From: Alphaproteobacteria bacterium
Lineage (GTDB): Bacteria; Pseudomonadota; Alphaproteobacteria; Rhodobacterales; Rhodobacteraceae
Direction: 5' to 3'
Assembly (NCBI GenBank): GCA_030425925.1
Contig: JAUHZO010000009.1
Location: 62,001 to 126,000 of the forward strand
Length of the DNA: 64,000 bases
The notes beneath the pieces are model-generated. The model had not been told where the DNA came from. It saw only the letters and a list, made by a program, of their open reading frames with translations, and ran no database searches. Both the position numbers and the translations under genes were made by a program. Shown in pieces: positions 43,547 through 51,718 of this stretch (its first letter is position 1; every line of letters starts with the position of its first letter).

Positions 43547-44289
43547 GCCAGCGCCTCCTGCGTCACGCCGCCGGCCGGGTCCCGGCGCAGCCGGTCAAAG
43601 GCGTCGCGGGAGATGGCGGGAAAGTGTACCTCGTCGCCGGGACGGAGCAGGAACGGCGTGGCGCTGTCGGGCCGGAACAGCGGTGCCGCGGTCTGGCCCA
43701 CATGCCGCCAGCCGGTGGGCGTGCTGACCGAGAACAGCACCAGCTGGCGGATCGCCACCACCAGCGCGCCTTCGGGCACGCGCGGCGTCAGCGCGGTCTG
43801 GCGCGGGATGTCCCAGGCGGGCGGCAGCGTGCCGAGATAGGGCTGGCCGGGGGCAAAGCCGATGGTCGTGACCCGCAGCTGCGTCCCGGACAGGCTCTCG
43901 ATCGCCTGCGCCCGGTCCATGCCCGCCGCCTCGGCCGCCTCGTCCAGCTGCGGGGCAAGCGCGGGATCGTAGCAGGTGGGGATGGTCAGCCGCCTGCGGC
44001 CCTCGGGCAGCGGGCGGGCATACCAGTCCTCGGCCGCCAGCAGATGGCGCAGCTGCACGGTCAGATCGTCCGGCGAAAGCCAGAGCGGATCGAAGCGCAG
44101 GAAGGTCGAGACCAGCGAGGTCGACGTCTCCTCGATCCCGTCCCAGCCCGCGCGCTCCACCGCGGCGCGAAAGGCCAGCGCGGCGCGGTTGGCGGGCTCG
44201 TCCAGCCGGTCGCCAAAGCGCACCAGCAGCCCGTCGAGCCCGACGGGCGCGATCTGCGGGAACCGTTCTGAGACCTGGCCGTCACCCAC
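43543..44289 (-). CDS. pxpB: 5-oxoprolinase subunit B (allophanate hydrolase subunit 1 family)
   Basis: 248 residues. Diagnostic segments are GLDGLLVRFGDRLDEPANR near the start, TTIGFAPGQPYLGTLP in the middle, and VALRQ-like AIRQLVLFSVSTPTGWRHVGQT toward the end. I choose the GTG at 44289 because GGAGGGG lies 8 bases upstream; the ATG at 44310 is an alternative adding seven residues. It heads the pxpBCA operon. A strong hairpin at 44363-44385 separates it from ptsP on the same strand. Confidence 0.9.
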   Translation of the reverse strand: MGDGQVSERFPQIAPVGLDGLLVRFGDRLDEPANRAALAFRAAVERAGWDGIEETSTSLVSTFLRFDPLWLSPDDLTVQLRHLLAAEDWYARPLPEGRRRLTIPTCYDPALAPQLDEAAEAAGMDRAQAIESLSGTQLRVTTIGFAPGQPYLGTLPPAWDIPRQTALTPRVPEGALVVAIRQLVLFSVSTPTGWRHVGQTAAPLFRPDSATPFLLRPGDEVHFPAISRDAFDRLRRDPAGGVTQEALA

Positions 44290-44362
44290 GCGCGCCCCTC
44301 CTGCGCGCATCCGACCACGGGCGCGCCCGGCTGTCCAGAGCCCGCGCGTGCCAGGGGGCGCG

Positions 44363-44385
44363 CCGCTTTCTTTGCAAGAAAGCGG
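44363..44385 (-). terminator. Hairpin after ptsP
   Basis: A perfect 10-bp inverted repeat, CCGCTTTCTT-TGC-AAGAAAGCGG, 9 bases beyond the ptsP stop. Read on the minus strand, the descending arm itself ends in CTTTCTT-like sequence but no long T-run follows. Confidence 0.65.
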
Positions 44386-44393
44386 CCCCGCGC

Positions 44394-46637
44394 TCAGCCC
44401 CCGCGCTGGCGCAGATGTTCCATCACCGCGGCGCGCACCGATGCCGCGCCCTCGGCCTCGGCCCGGGCGATGACCTCGGCCACCTCGTCCAGCCGCGTGC
44501 GCATCAGCAGGCTCTTGACCGGCCCGATGGAGGCCGGGCGCATCGACAGCGTCTCGATCCCGATGGCCGCCAGGCACAGCGCCTCCAGCGGCCGCCCCGC
44601 ATCCTCGCCGCAAAAGCTCAGATGCGTGCCGCTGTCGCGGCAGCGCGCCACGATCCCGCGCAGAAAGCCCAGAAAGGACAGGTTCAGCGTGTCATAGCGC
44701 CGCCGCACCCGCTCGTTCTCGCGGTCGGCGGCAAAGAAGAACTGCTTGAGATCGTTGCCGCCGATGGACAGGAACTCCACCTCTTCGAAAAAGCGCTGGC
44801 TGGCAAAGGCCAGGCTGGGGGTTTCCAGCATGGTGCCGATCTCCAGCCGCTCGGGCAGGACATGGCCCAGGCGGCGCTCGCGGTCCAGCGCCTTGTCCAT
44901 CTCAGTGCGCGCGGCGGTGAATTCCTCGTATTGCGCCACAAACGGGAACATCACCGACAGCGGCCGCCCGTTCGCCGCGCGCAACAGCGCCTGCAACTGC
45001 ATCCGCAGCACGCCGGGCTTGTCCAGCCCCACCCGGATCGCGCGCCAGCCCAGCGCCGGGTTGGGTTCGTCCTGCGGCTTCATGTAGGGCAGCACCTTGT
45101 CCGAGCCGATATCCAGCGTCCGGAACACCACCCGCTTGCCCCCCGCCGCGTCCAGCACCCGGGCATAGAGCGCGGCCAGTTCGGTGCGTTTCGGCATCTG
45201 GTTGCGGATCAGGAACTGCAGTTCGGTCCGGAACAGCCCCACGCCTTCGGCCCCCGATCCCGCCAGCGAGGGCAGATCCGCCATCAGGCCGGCATTCATG
45301 TGCAGCTGGATGCGCCGCCCGCAGGCCGTCACGCAGGGCGTGTCTCGGATCGAGGCATAGCGTTCCTGCGCCTTGGCCTGCATCGCCATCTTGTCGCGAA
45401 AGGCCGTCATGACCGTGTCGTCGGGGCGCAGATGCACCACGCCCTGGTCGCCATCCACCAGGATCCGGTCGCCGTTCAGCGCCTCGGTGGTGATGCGTTC
45501 GGCGTGGATGACCAGCGGGATCGCCAGCGCGCGGGTGACGATGGCGGCATGGCTGCCGACCGAGCCCTCCTCCAGCACCACGCCGCGCAGCTTGCGGCCA
45601 TATTCCAGAAGCTCTCCGGGCCCGATATTGCGGGCGATCAGGATCGGATCGTCGGGCATTTCGGACCCGGTCTCGCGCCCCTGACCGGTCAGGATGCGCA
45701 GCAGCCGGTTCGACAGGTCGTCGAGATCGTGCAGCCGGTCGCGCAGATAGGCATCGGCCACCTGCCCCATCCGCGCCCGCGCCAGCGACTGTTCCTTTTC
45801 CACCGCCGCCTCGGCCGACAGGCCGCGGGCGATGTCCTCTTCCATCCGCCGCATCCAGCCCTTGGAATTGGCGAACATGCGATAGGCTTCGAGCACCTGC
45901 ATCTGGTCGGCATCGCCGGGCGCGCCGGCCAGCATCTCGTCCACGTTCACGCGCAACTGGTCCACCGCCTCGCGCAGGCGGACCAGTTCGGTCTCGGGAT
46001 CGTCCGCAACAAGGTTGGTCACCACCACGCGCGGTTCGTGCAGCCAGACATGGCCCATGGCGCTGCCTTCCTGCCCGGTGCCGCCACGGAACAGGGCCGG
46101 CTGGGTGTGCCGCGCCTTGAGCGCGGCGCCTTCCCCCACAAAAGCCCCCAGCTCGGTCATCTCGGCCAGCACCATGGCCACCACTTCAAGTGCGTAGATC
46201 TCGTCGCCGGTGAACTTGCGCGCCTCGCGCGACTGCACCACCAGCACCCCCAGCTTTTCGCCCAGACGCTGGATCGGCACGCCCAGAAAGCTGGAATAGA
46301 TCTCTTCGCCGGTCTCCGGCATGTAGCGAAAGCCCCGTTCCGACGGCGCGTCGGCGGCGTTCACCACCTTGCCGGACCGCGCGACCCGGCCCACCAGGCC
46401 TTCGCCCAGCTTCATCCGGGTCTGGTGCACCGCTTCTGCGTTCAGGCCCTGCGTGGCGCACAGTTCCAGCGTTTCGGCATCGCGGAACAGGTAGATCGAG
46501 CACACCTCGGTGCCCATGGAATCGGCGGTCAGATGGGTGATGCGGTCCAGCCGCGCCTGGCCCGCGGCCTCTTCGGCCATGGTGTCGCGCAGGCGGCCCA
46601 GCAGTTTGCGGCTTTCCGATTCGATGCCGTCGGGCAT
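44394..46637 (-). CDS. ptsP: Phosphoenolpyruvate-protein phosphotransferase PtsP (enzyme I-Ntr)
   Basis: 747 residues. An N-terminal GAF domain (about residues 15-160) is followed by the enzyme I phosphohistidine domain, with active His363 in GSVGSHAAIVTRALAIPLV, and the PEP-binding barrel (GAEGVGLFRTELQFL, LEIGTMLETPSLAF, FLSIGGNDLKQFFFA). It starts the nitrogen-type phosphotransfer chain to NPr and EIIA-Ntr, regulating nitrogen, potassium or carbon responses; the GAF domain usually senses glutamine. The start at 46637 fits the family; upstream sequence does not. Confidence 0.95.
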   Translation of the reverse strand: MPDGIESESRKLLGRLRDTMAEEAAGQARLDRITHLTADSMGTEVCSIYLFRDAETLELCATQGLNAEAVHQTRMKLGEGLVGRVARSGKVVNAADAPSERGFRYMPETGEEIYSSFLGVPIQRLGEKLGVLVVQSREARKFTGDEIYALEVVAMVLAEMTELGAFVGEGAALKARHTQPALFRGGTGQEGSAMGHVWLHEPRVVVTNLVADDPETELVRLREAVDQLRVNVDEMLAGAPGDADQMQVLEAYRMFANSKGWMRRMEEDIARGLSAEAAVEKEQSLARARMGQVADAYLRDRLHDLDDLSNRLLRILTGQGRETGSEMPDDPILIARNIGPGELLEYGRKLRGVVLEEGSVGSHAAIVTRALAIPLVIHAERITTEALNGDRILVDGDQGVVHLRPDDTVMTAFRDKMAMQAKAQERYASIRDTPCVTACGRRIQLHMNAGLMADLPSLAGSGAEGVGLFRTELQFLIRNQMPKRTELAALYARVLDAAGGKRVVFRTLDIGSDKVLPYMKPQDEPNPALGWRAIRVGLDKPGVLRMQLQALLRAANGRPLSVMFPFVAQYEEFTAARTEMDKALDRERRLGHVLPERLEIGTMLETPSLAFASQRFFEEVEFLSIGGNDLKQFFFAADRENERVRRRYDTLNLSFLGFLRGIVARCRDSGTHLSFCGEDAGRPLEALCLAAIGIETLSMRPASIGPVKSLLMRTRLDEVAEVIARAEAEGAASVRAAVMEHLRQRGG

Positions 46638-46728
46638 TCTGGCCCCTCTCGCTCTTTTTCCCGGCCCCCAGCTATAGGCCAGTTCACGCGGCGATGGGAG
46701 AGGCGATGTGACCTTGTCGCGCGGCTTT

Positions 46729-47823
46729 TCAACTCTTGCGTGCAGCGACATAGGCGGCAAACACCGCGGCGAGGTCTGCGGCATCGGGTCGGCCCGGCAG
46801 CAACAGGCGCGGGACATGGCCGCGAATCACGATAACGGCATCCCAGGCGGGAATCACCAGGATCGCCTGCAACCCGTTGCCTTCGGCGGCAAAGGTCCCG
46901 GGCGGCAGGCCATAGGGATTGTCCGCGGCATGGATCCACCACAGGTAGCCATGATGCGGCGCGCCGGGCCCGGGGCCCGTGGAAACCTGGGCCCGGGTGC
47001 TTTCGGCAACCCAACCGGGCGGCAGGATGCGGTGCCCGTCCCAGTCCCCGCCGCGCAGGTAGAGCAGGCCGAACCGCGCCATGTCCGCCGCGCTCGGATC
47101 CATCGGACAGGCGGGGTGCGGGCTTGCCGCGATCCGCTCCAGCCGTCCGTCGCGGGCGGGATCAAAGCGGATGCCAATGGGGCCGGCGATGTCTTGGGCG
47201 AAGACGGTGAAAGCGTCGCGCGACGATACCGCCGCGTGAACGCTCCACAACATGTTGAAATCCCAGTTGTTGTAAAGAAACGGCGTTGCGCGCGACGCGG
47301 CCTCTACGGGTGTGCAGGTGGCCCCGGCCGCCGCCGGGCGGCAGATCCCCGTGCTGGATGTCATCAGCCGGTGCAGATCGGTCTCCCGTTCCACGGCACG
47401 CAGCGGCGGGGTATCGTCCAGCCCCAGCTCCGCCAGCGTCGTCCCGGGGGAGAGCACGCCGCGCGCCACGTCGCGCCCGAGCACCGCGTTCATCAGGCTC
47501 TTGCGGACCGATGCCACGGGCCAGCGCGTCCGGGTGCAGCCGCTGGCCGAGATCAGCCGCCCGCCTTCGACGATCATCACCGCGGCCAGCCGGGCCCGGT
47601 GTGCCGCCGCGTGCGCGCGCTCCAGCGCCGCCGGGTCCCAGCCATGGGCCGCCGGATCGGCCACCCTGTGCCAGGTGGCGCCGGGAAAGGCGGGCGGCGC
47701 GGGATCGGCCGGATAAAGCGCCGTGCGGCAGACCAGCGGATAGGGATGGTCGGCCAGCGCCAGCCAGGCCGCGGCCAGGGCCGACACGATCACCGGAAGG
47801 ACCCACCAAAACCTTCGCACCAT
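46729..47823 (-). CDS. Serine hydrolase (class C beta-lactamase/penicillin-binding fold)
   Basis: 364 residues. An N-terminal hydrophobic segment (residues 5-24) could be a signal anchor or uncleaved signal. The SxxK nucleophile is S105-V-R-K108 and the YxN element is Tyr184-Asn185-Asn186. This fold covers esterases, D-aminopeptidases and carboxypeptidases as well as lactamases, so resistance should not be inferred. It lies between lysC and ptsP, which are often direct neighbours in Rhodobacterales, suggesting a local insertion. Confidence 0.85.
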   Translation of the reverse strand: MVRRFWWVLPVIVSALAAAWLALADHPYPLVCRTALYPADPAPPAFPGATWHRVADPAAHGWDPAALERAHAAAHRARLAAVMIVEGGRLISASGCTRTRWPVASVRKSLMNAVLGRDVARGVLSPGTTLAELGLDDTPPLRAVERETDLHRLMTSSTGICRPAAAGATCTPVEAASRATPFLYNNWDFNMLWSVHAAVSSRDAFTVFAQDIAGPIGIRFDPARDGRLERIAASPHPACPMDPSAADMARFGLLYLRGGDWDGHRILPPGWVAESTRAQVSTGPGPGAPHHGYLWWIHAADNPYGLPPGTFAAEGNGLQAILVIPAWDAVIVIRGHVPRLLLPGRPDAADLAAVFAAYVAARKS

Positions 47824-47893
47824 GCCGCCGTGCCCCTGCGCCCGCTGTCCCGGGCCTCAGGCTACCATGCCGGCCGCAAGGCGGCGAGCGCGC

Positions 47894-49132
47894 TCAGCCC
47901 GCCTTTTCCAGTTCGAACGCGTCATGCAGGGCCTGCACGGCCAGTTCCATGTACTTGCGTTCGATCAGCACCGAGATCTTGATCTCGGAGGTGGTGATGA
48001 CCTGGATGTTGATGCCTTCCTGCGCCAGCACGCGGAACATCTGGGCCGCCACCCCCGCCGCCGAGCGCATGCCGATGCCCACCACCGACACCTTGGCCAC
48101 ATGGGTGTCGGCGATGATGTCGTGAAAGTTGATCTCGCCCCGCGCCTTGGCCTCTTCCATCGCCTTTTCGGCCCGCGCCACCTGCCCCACCGGGCAGGAA
48201 AACGTCATGTCGGTGCGCCCCTCTTCCGAGATGTTCTGCACGATCATGTCCACCGTCACACCGGCGTCGGCCAGCGGGCCGAAGATCGCCGCGGCGATGC
48301 CGGGGCGGTCGGCGACAGAGACCAGCGTCATCTTGGCCTCGTCGCGGGAATGGGCCACACCGGCCACCACGTTGCTTTCCACGATATCCTCCTCGGGCAC
48401 CACCAGCGTGCCGGCCGCATCGTCCATTTCCTCGAAGCTCGAGAGCACCCGCAGCTTCACATTGTAGCGCATCGCCAGTTCGACCGAGCGGGTCTGCAGC
48501 ACCTTGGCCCCCAGCGAGGCCAGTTCCAGCATTTCCTCGAACGCGATGCGGTCGAGCTTGCGGGCCTTGTCGCAGATCCGCGGATCGGTGGTGTAGACAC
48601 CGTCGACATCTGTGTAGATGTCGCAGCGCACGGCCCCGAATGCGGCGGCAAAGGCCACCGCGGTGGTGTCCGATCCGCCGCGGCCCAGCGTGGTGATGCG
48701 GCCCTCGGGGCTGACGCCCTGAAAGCCTGCCACCACGGCCACGCGCATGCCTTCGGCGAACTTGCGGGTGATGTTGTCGGTGGGGATCGCCTCGATCCGG
48801 GCATTGGCATGGGCCGAGGTCGTCTGCACCGGCACCTGCCAGCCCTGCCAGGACCGCGCGGGCACGTCCATTTCCTGCAGCGTCAGCGCCATCAGCCCGG
48901 CGGTGACGTTTTCCCCCGAAGACACGACGGCATCGTATTCGCGCGCGTCGTAAAGCGGCGAGGTCTCGTCGACATAACCCACCAGCTTGTTGGTCTCGCC
49001 CGCCATGGCCGAGACGATGACGATCACGTCATGGCCCTTGGCCACCTCCACGCCGACGCGCTTGGCGGCACGGCGGATGCGGTCGAGCGTGGCGACAGAG
49101 GTGCCGCCGAATTTCATCACGAGTACGGGCAT
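47894..49132 (-). CDS. lysC: Aspartate kinase
   Basis: 412 residues, catalysing the first step of lysine, threonine and methionine synthesis. The catalytic domain shows VMKFGGTSVATLDRIRRAA, SSGENVTAGLMA, TTLGRGGSDTTAVA and TDVDGVYTTDPRI. Two C-terminal ACT domains follow (DRPGIAAAIFGPLADAGVTVDMI; VVGIGMRSAAGVAAQMFRVLA), implying allosteric feedback. Length fits the monofunctional alphaproteobacterial enzyme. The first repeat copy (49221-49269) lies about 90 bases upstream of its start. Confidence 0.96.
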   Translation of the reverse strand: MPVLVMKFGGTSVATLDRIRRAAKRVGVEVAKGHDVIVIVSAMAGETNKLVGYVDETSPLYDAREYDAVVSSGENVTAGLMALTLQEMDVPARSWQGWQVPVQTTSAHANARIEAIPTDNITRKFAEGMRVAVVAGFQGVSPEGRITTLGRGGSDTTAVAFAAAFGAVRCDIYTDVDGVYTTDPRICDKARKLDRIAFEEMLELASLGAKVLQTRSVELAMRYNVKLRVLSSFEEMDDAAGTLVVPEEDIVESNVVAGVAHSRDEAKMTLVSVADRPGIAAAIFGPLADAGVTVDMIVQNISEEGRTDMTFSCPVGQVARAEKAMEEAKARGEINFHDIIADTHVAKVSVVGIGMRSAAGVAAQMFRVLAQEGINIQVITTSEIKISVLIERKYMELAVQALHDAFELEKAG

Positions 49133-49220
49133 GGTTCTTCCCCGGCAAAGGCCTGCCGGGGTGTAGGCCCGGCCCGCCGCAAGCGCAAGAGGGGCCGGAA
49201 GCGGGATCTGGGGGGGTGAT

Positions 49221-49269
49221 CCGATTGTCGGTAGAGACAGGTGCGCTGTAGCGCACCCTACGGCTGGGG
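49221..49269. repeat. Copy 1 of a 49-bp direct repeat with internal palindrome
   Basis: Identical at 47 of 49 positions to copy 2 at 49796-49844. Each contains the palindrome GGTGCGC-TGTA-GCGCACC followed by CTACGGCTGGG. It lies upstream of lysC in a non-coding stretch. Confidence 0.85.
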
Positions 49270-49366
49270 AGCGTGCCTTGAGTCTTCCGGGAGCCCGGAC
49301 AACCTCTCGTTTTGCCGCCCTACCGGTCGCTTTCAGTGCATCTCGAAATCATGGCGACCAGCCACA

Positions 49367-49702
49367 TCAAACATAAAGACCTTGAAGCGCGGGCAGTTCG
49401 ATGTTCAAGCACACTGCTTCGCCCGCGCCTGCCGCACGCGCCTTTGCCGTGAACGTCAACGCGCGCTCATAATCGCCCCAACCAAGCGCAGAGTACGCTT
49501 GCTGAAGGCTGTCTTTCGCGGACTTCCGCCCAGACACGTTCGGAACATCGTCCGCCGTTTCTTTGAACAACTTCGCCTCCAACCGAGAAATCACTATACA
49601 AATCATATAATTACAAGCTGCGAGCAAGCCATCCTTTCGAGACCAAACCGATTTCTTTCGTGTCCTTCGATGTCGAGGGTGGAGGGCAAACGCGGAGACC
49701 AT
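49367..49702 (-). CDS. Possible hypothetical gene in a less GC-rich segment
   Basis: An open frame of 111 residues between the two repeat copies. The C-terminal half (KDSLQQAYSALGWGDYERALTFTAKARAAG) reads like a single TPR-like helical pair, whereas the first 30 residues are basic and low-complexity. An internal ATG at 49606, just after an AT-rich stretch (about 49590-49615), may be the true start. Base composition is visibly lower in GC than in the flanks. There is no strong ribosome site. It could be a degraded or recently acquired gene. Apart from this frame and the repeats, I see nothing in 49133-49832. Confidence 0.3.
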   Translation of the reverse strand: MVSAFALHPRHRRTRKKSVWSRKDGLLAACNYMICIVISRLEAKLFKETADDVPNVSGRKSAKDSLQQAYSALGWGDYERALTFTAKARAAGAGEAVCLNIELPALQGLYV

Positions 49703-49795
49703 GGTTCAGGATCTGCGTGCCAGCACCCTGATCAACCGCGACGACCACATCCACCGCAAGCGCAAGCGCGGTCCGGAGCGGGACAGAGGGGGGAC

Positions 49796-49844
49796 CCGAT
49801 TGTCGGGAGAGGCAGGTGCGCTGTAGCGCACCCTACGGCTGGGA
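49796..49844. repeat. Copy 2 of the 49-bp direct repeat
   Basis: Same orientation as copy 1, 575 bases away. It overlaps the 3' end of the VOC gene: the last codons (PPPSQP and stop) of that gene are encoded by the repeat's CTACGGCTGGG end. Confidence 0.85.
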
Positions 49845-50204
49845 GGGGGGCGGTGCGGCGGGTTCCCAGAGTTCGATGGGGTTGCCTTCGGGATCGTGGA
49901 TGCGGGCAAAGCGCCCGACCTCGGGCGAGTTCCAGGCAGGATCGGTGCGTACCTCGATCCCCGCCGCGTCAAGCGCGGCGATCAGCGCATCGAGATCGGG
50001 TGTGCGCAGGTTGATCATGAAGGCGCGGTCGGCGGGGAAGTAATCGCTGTCGGCGGGGAACGGGCGGACCACCGTGGGCCCGGCCTCTTGCTGCCAGACA
50101 AAGCCGTCATAGGTCACGCCAAGATGGGTCTGGTACCAACGGCCCAGCGCCTCGGGATCGCGGGCCCGGAAGAACAGGCCGCCTATGCCGGTCGGATGTG
50201 TCAT
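49833..50204 (-). CDS. VOC-family protein (glyoxalase-like)
   Basis: 123 residues with one vicinal-oxygen-chelate domain: GIGGLFFRARDPEALGRWYQTHLGV at the start and ARIHDPEGNPIELWEP near the end, with the terminal metal-binding glutamate. The middle INLRTPDLDALIAALDAAGIEV is typical of glyoxalase-like dioxygenase-fold proteins. Function is not predictable. The C-terminal PAAPPPSQP comes from the inserted repeat and may replace an older ending. The region upstream (50205-50586) is non-coding and GC-rich. Confidence 0.82.
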   Translation of the reverse strand: MTHPTGIGGLFFRARDPEALGRWYQTHLGVTYDGFVWQQEAGPTVVRPFPADSDYFPADRAFMINLRTPDLDALIAALDAAGIEVRTDPAWNSPEVGRFARIHDPEGNPIELWEPAAPPPSQP

Positions 50205-50586
50205 GCTGGAAGTCTGGCAGCTTTGCGCCGCTCTGGCCACGCCAATTGCCCCGGACTGCACAAAGCAGCCGGAGGGGCAGCCGGGGTTGCAGCCGGAGAT
50301 CAGGAGAGGCGGGCCCGCCCGGTGGGAAGGGGTTTCCGCCCGGGGGTGCCAATCCCCGGTCCGTCAGGCGCGAAACGCGCCGTCATTGCGCGCGGTTCCG
50401 GTGGCGGGGCGTGTCAGACCCCGCAAGGAAACCGTCTGAAGGGGCCACCCCCGTGGGGGCAGCGCGGTACCGTGGCTGCAGCATGGCAGCAGCAGGGTTT
50501 ACGATCGGTAAAGCCAGCGCGCGCTGACACCGGGCCGACGGGCCGCGTAGCCCGGAACCGCGGCCCTGTGGCGAGGCCAGCCGGGC
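50205..50586. other. 382-base GC-rich noncoding stretch with hairpins
   Basis: No convincing gene. Inverted repeats include GCGGGG...CCCCGC (50404-50424), CCCCC-GT-GGGGG (50448-50459) and TTTAC-GATCG-GTAAA (50498-50512). It could be a structured leader of the VOC gene or a decayed region. I looked for riboswitch core motifs and found none that I trust. Confidence 0.4.
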
Positions 50587-51231
50587 TCAGTAGGCGTGGG
50601 CGCGCCCGTCCCAGGTTTCGAAGCAACCGGTTGTGTCGACCGACAGCGCGTCGATGCGTTCGGCCAGACCGCGCGCGGCGATGTCCACCGTGATCTCGGC
50701 CGCGGCCCCGCCCATGTCGGTCTGCACCCAGCCGGGATGGTAGATGCCCACGGCGATGCCCTCGGGGGCAAGATCGGTCGCGAGATTGCGCCCGAGATTG
50801 AGCGCGGCGGCCTTGGAGGCGCGGTAGATATAGCTGCCGCCGGGCGCGCGGCTGTGCGAGGCCATCTGCGAACCGAGGATCGCGATCCGGGCCCCGGGGG
50901 CGGCGCGCAGGTTGTCCAGCAGCGCCTGCACCGTGAGGAACACGCCGGTGACGTTGACGGCAAAGCTTTGTGCCCAGATCCCGGGCGGGTAGCCGCTGTC
51001 GAGGTCATGGCCCTTGTCCAGATAGATCCCGGCATTGCAGATCAGCGTGTCGATGGGCGTGCCTGCAAGACGCGCCGCCAGCGCGCGCTGCGCCGCGGGA
51101 TCGGTCACGTCCAGTGGCAGACAGCCCGGCGCGTTGCGGGCGGTGGCAAGCACGGTGTCGCCACGGTCGGTATAAAGCTGCGCCAGCGCGGCGCCGATGC
51201 CGCGATTGGCGCCGGTGATCAGAACGGTCAT
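50587..51231 (-). CDS. Short-chain dehydrogenase/reductase
   Basis: 214 residues. The cofactor motif GANRGIG (residues 7-13), the aspartate of LPLDVTD, CNAGIY, the catalytic serine in LGSQMASHS and the YxxxK pair in YRASKAAALNLGRNLA are all visible. It is a compact SDR of the C-factor/sniffer-like type (short substrate loop, NVTGVFLTVQALLD). Substrate unknown. It starts 7 bases after the DUF1178 stop on the same strand and probably forms an operon with it. Confidence 0.88.
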   Translation of the reverse strand: MTVLITGANRGIGAALAQLYTDRGDTVLATARNAPGCLPLDVTDPAAQRALAARLAGTPIDTLICNAGIYLDKGHDLDSGYPPGIWAQSFAVNVTGVFLTVQALLDNLRAAPGARIAILGSQMASHSRAPGGSYIYRASKAAALNLGRNLATDLAPEGIAVGIYHPGWVQTDMGGAAAEITVDIAARGLAERIDALSVDTTGCFETWDGRAHAY

Positions 51232-51238
51232 GTCGGTG

Positions 51239-51667
51239 TCAGTTGCTCTTGCGGGACGGGGTGAACGGCAGGGGCGCGACGGGAATGCCGTCGTCGAGCA
51301 GCTTCTTTGCCTCGTCGCTGCGGGCCTCGCCCCAGATCGGGCGCTCCGGCACCTCGCCCAGATGCATGGCGCGGGCCTCGCGCACGAAATTGCCGCCGAC
51401 ATAATCCGAATTCGCCTCGACATGGGCGCGCAGACGCGCCAGCGCCTGTTCGGCCGGATGGGCCGGGGCCGTCAGCGGCTCGGGTTTGGCGGGCTTTGCC
51501 TCGGCCGTGTTGACGCGGGGCGCCATCAGCGCCTTTTCCACCTGCGACGAGCCGCAGACGGCACAGGCCACATGGCCCGCGGCCATGAGCTTGTCATAGG
51601 CCGACGCCGACTGGAACCAGCTGTCGAACTGGTGGCCTTCGGCGCATTTCAGGCTGTACTGGATCAT
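51239..51667 (-). CDS. DUF1178 family protein
   Basis: 142 residues. The N-terminal zinc-ribbon-like part MIQYSLKCAEGHQFDSWFQSA with CAVCGSS and the conserved end WGEARSDEAKKLLDDGIPVAPLPF are diagnostic for DUF1178, a proteobacterial family without known function. The conserved GNFVREARAMHLGEVPERPIWGEA block is present. It is upstream of the SDR gene and downstream of waaA on the same strand. Confidence 0.9.
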   Translation of the reverse strand: MIQYSLKCAEGHQFDSWFQSASAYDKLMAAGHVACAVCGSSQVEKALMAPRVNTAEAKPAKPEPLTAPAHPAEQALARLRAHVEANSDYVGGNFVREARAMHLGEVPERPIWGEARSDEAKKLLDDGIPVAPLPFTPSRKSN

Positions 51668-51718
51668 TGCTGCGGTCCTGCCATCATCCGGGGCAAGATA
51701 GGGAAATTCCCGACCGGA

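Noticed and set aside
46729-47823. Antibiotic-resistance beta-lactamase
   Set aside because: The SxxK and YxN motifs define only the fold; length and divergent sequence fit general esterase/peptidase relatives, so resistance is not supported.
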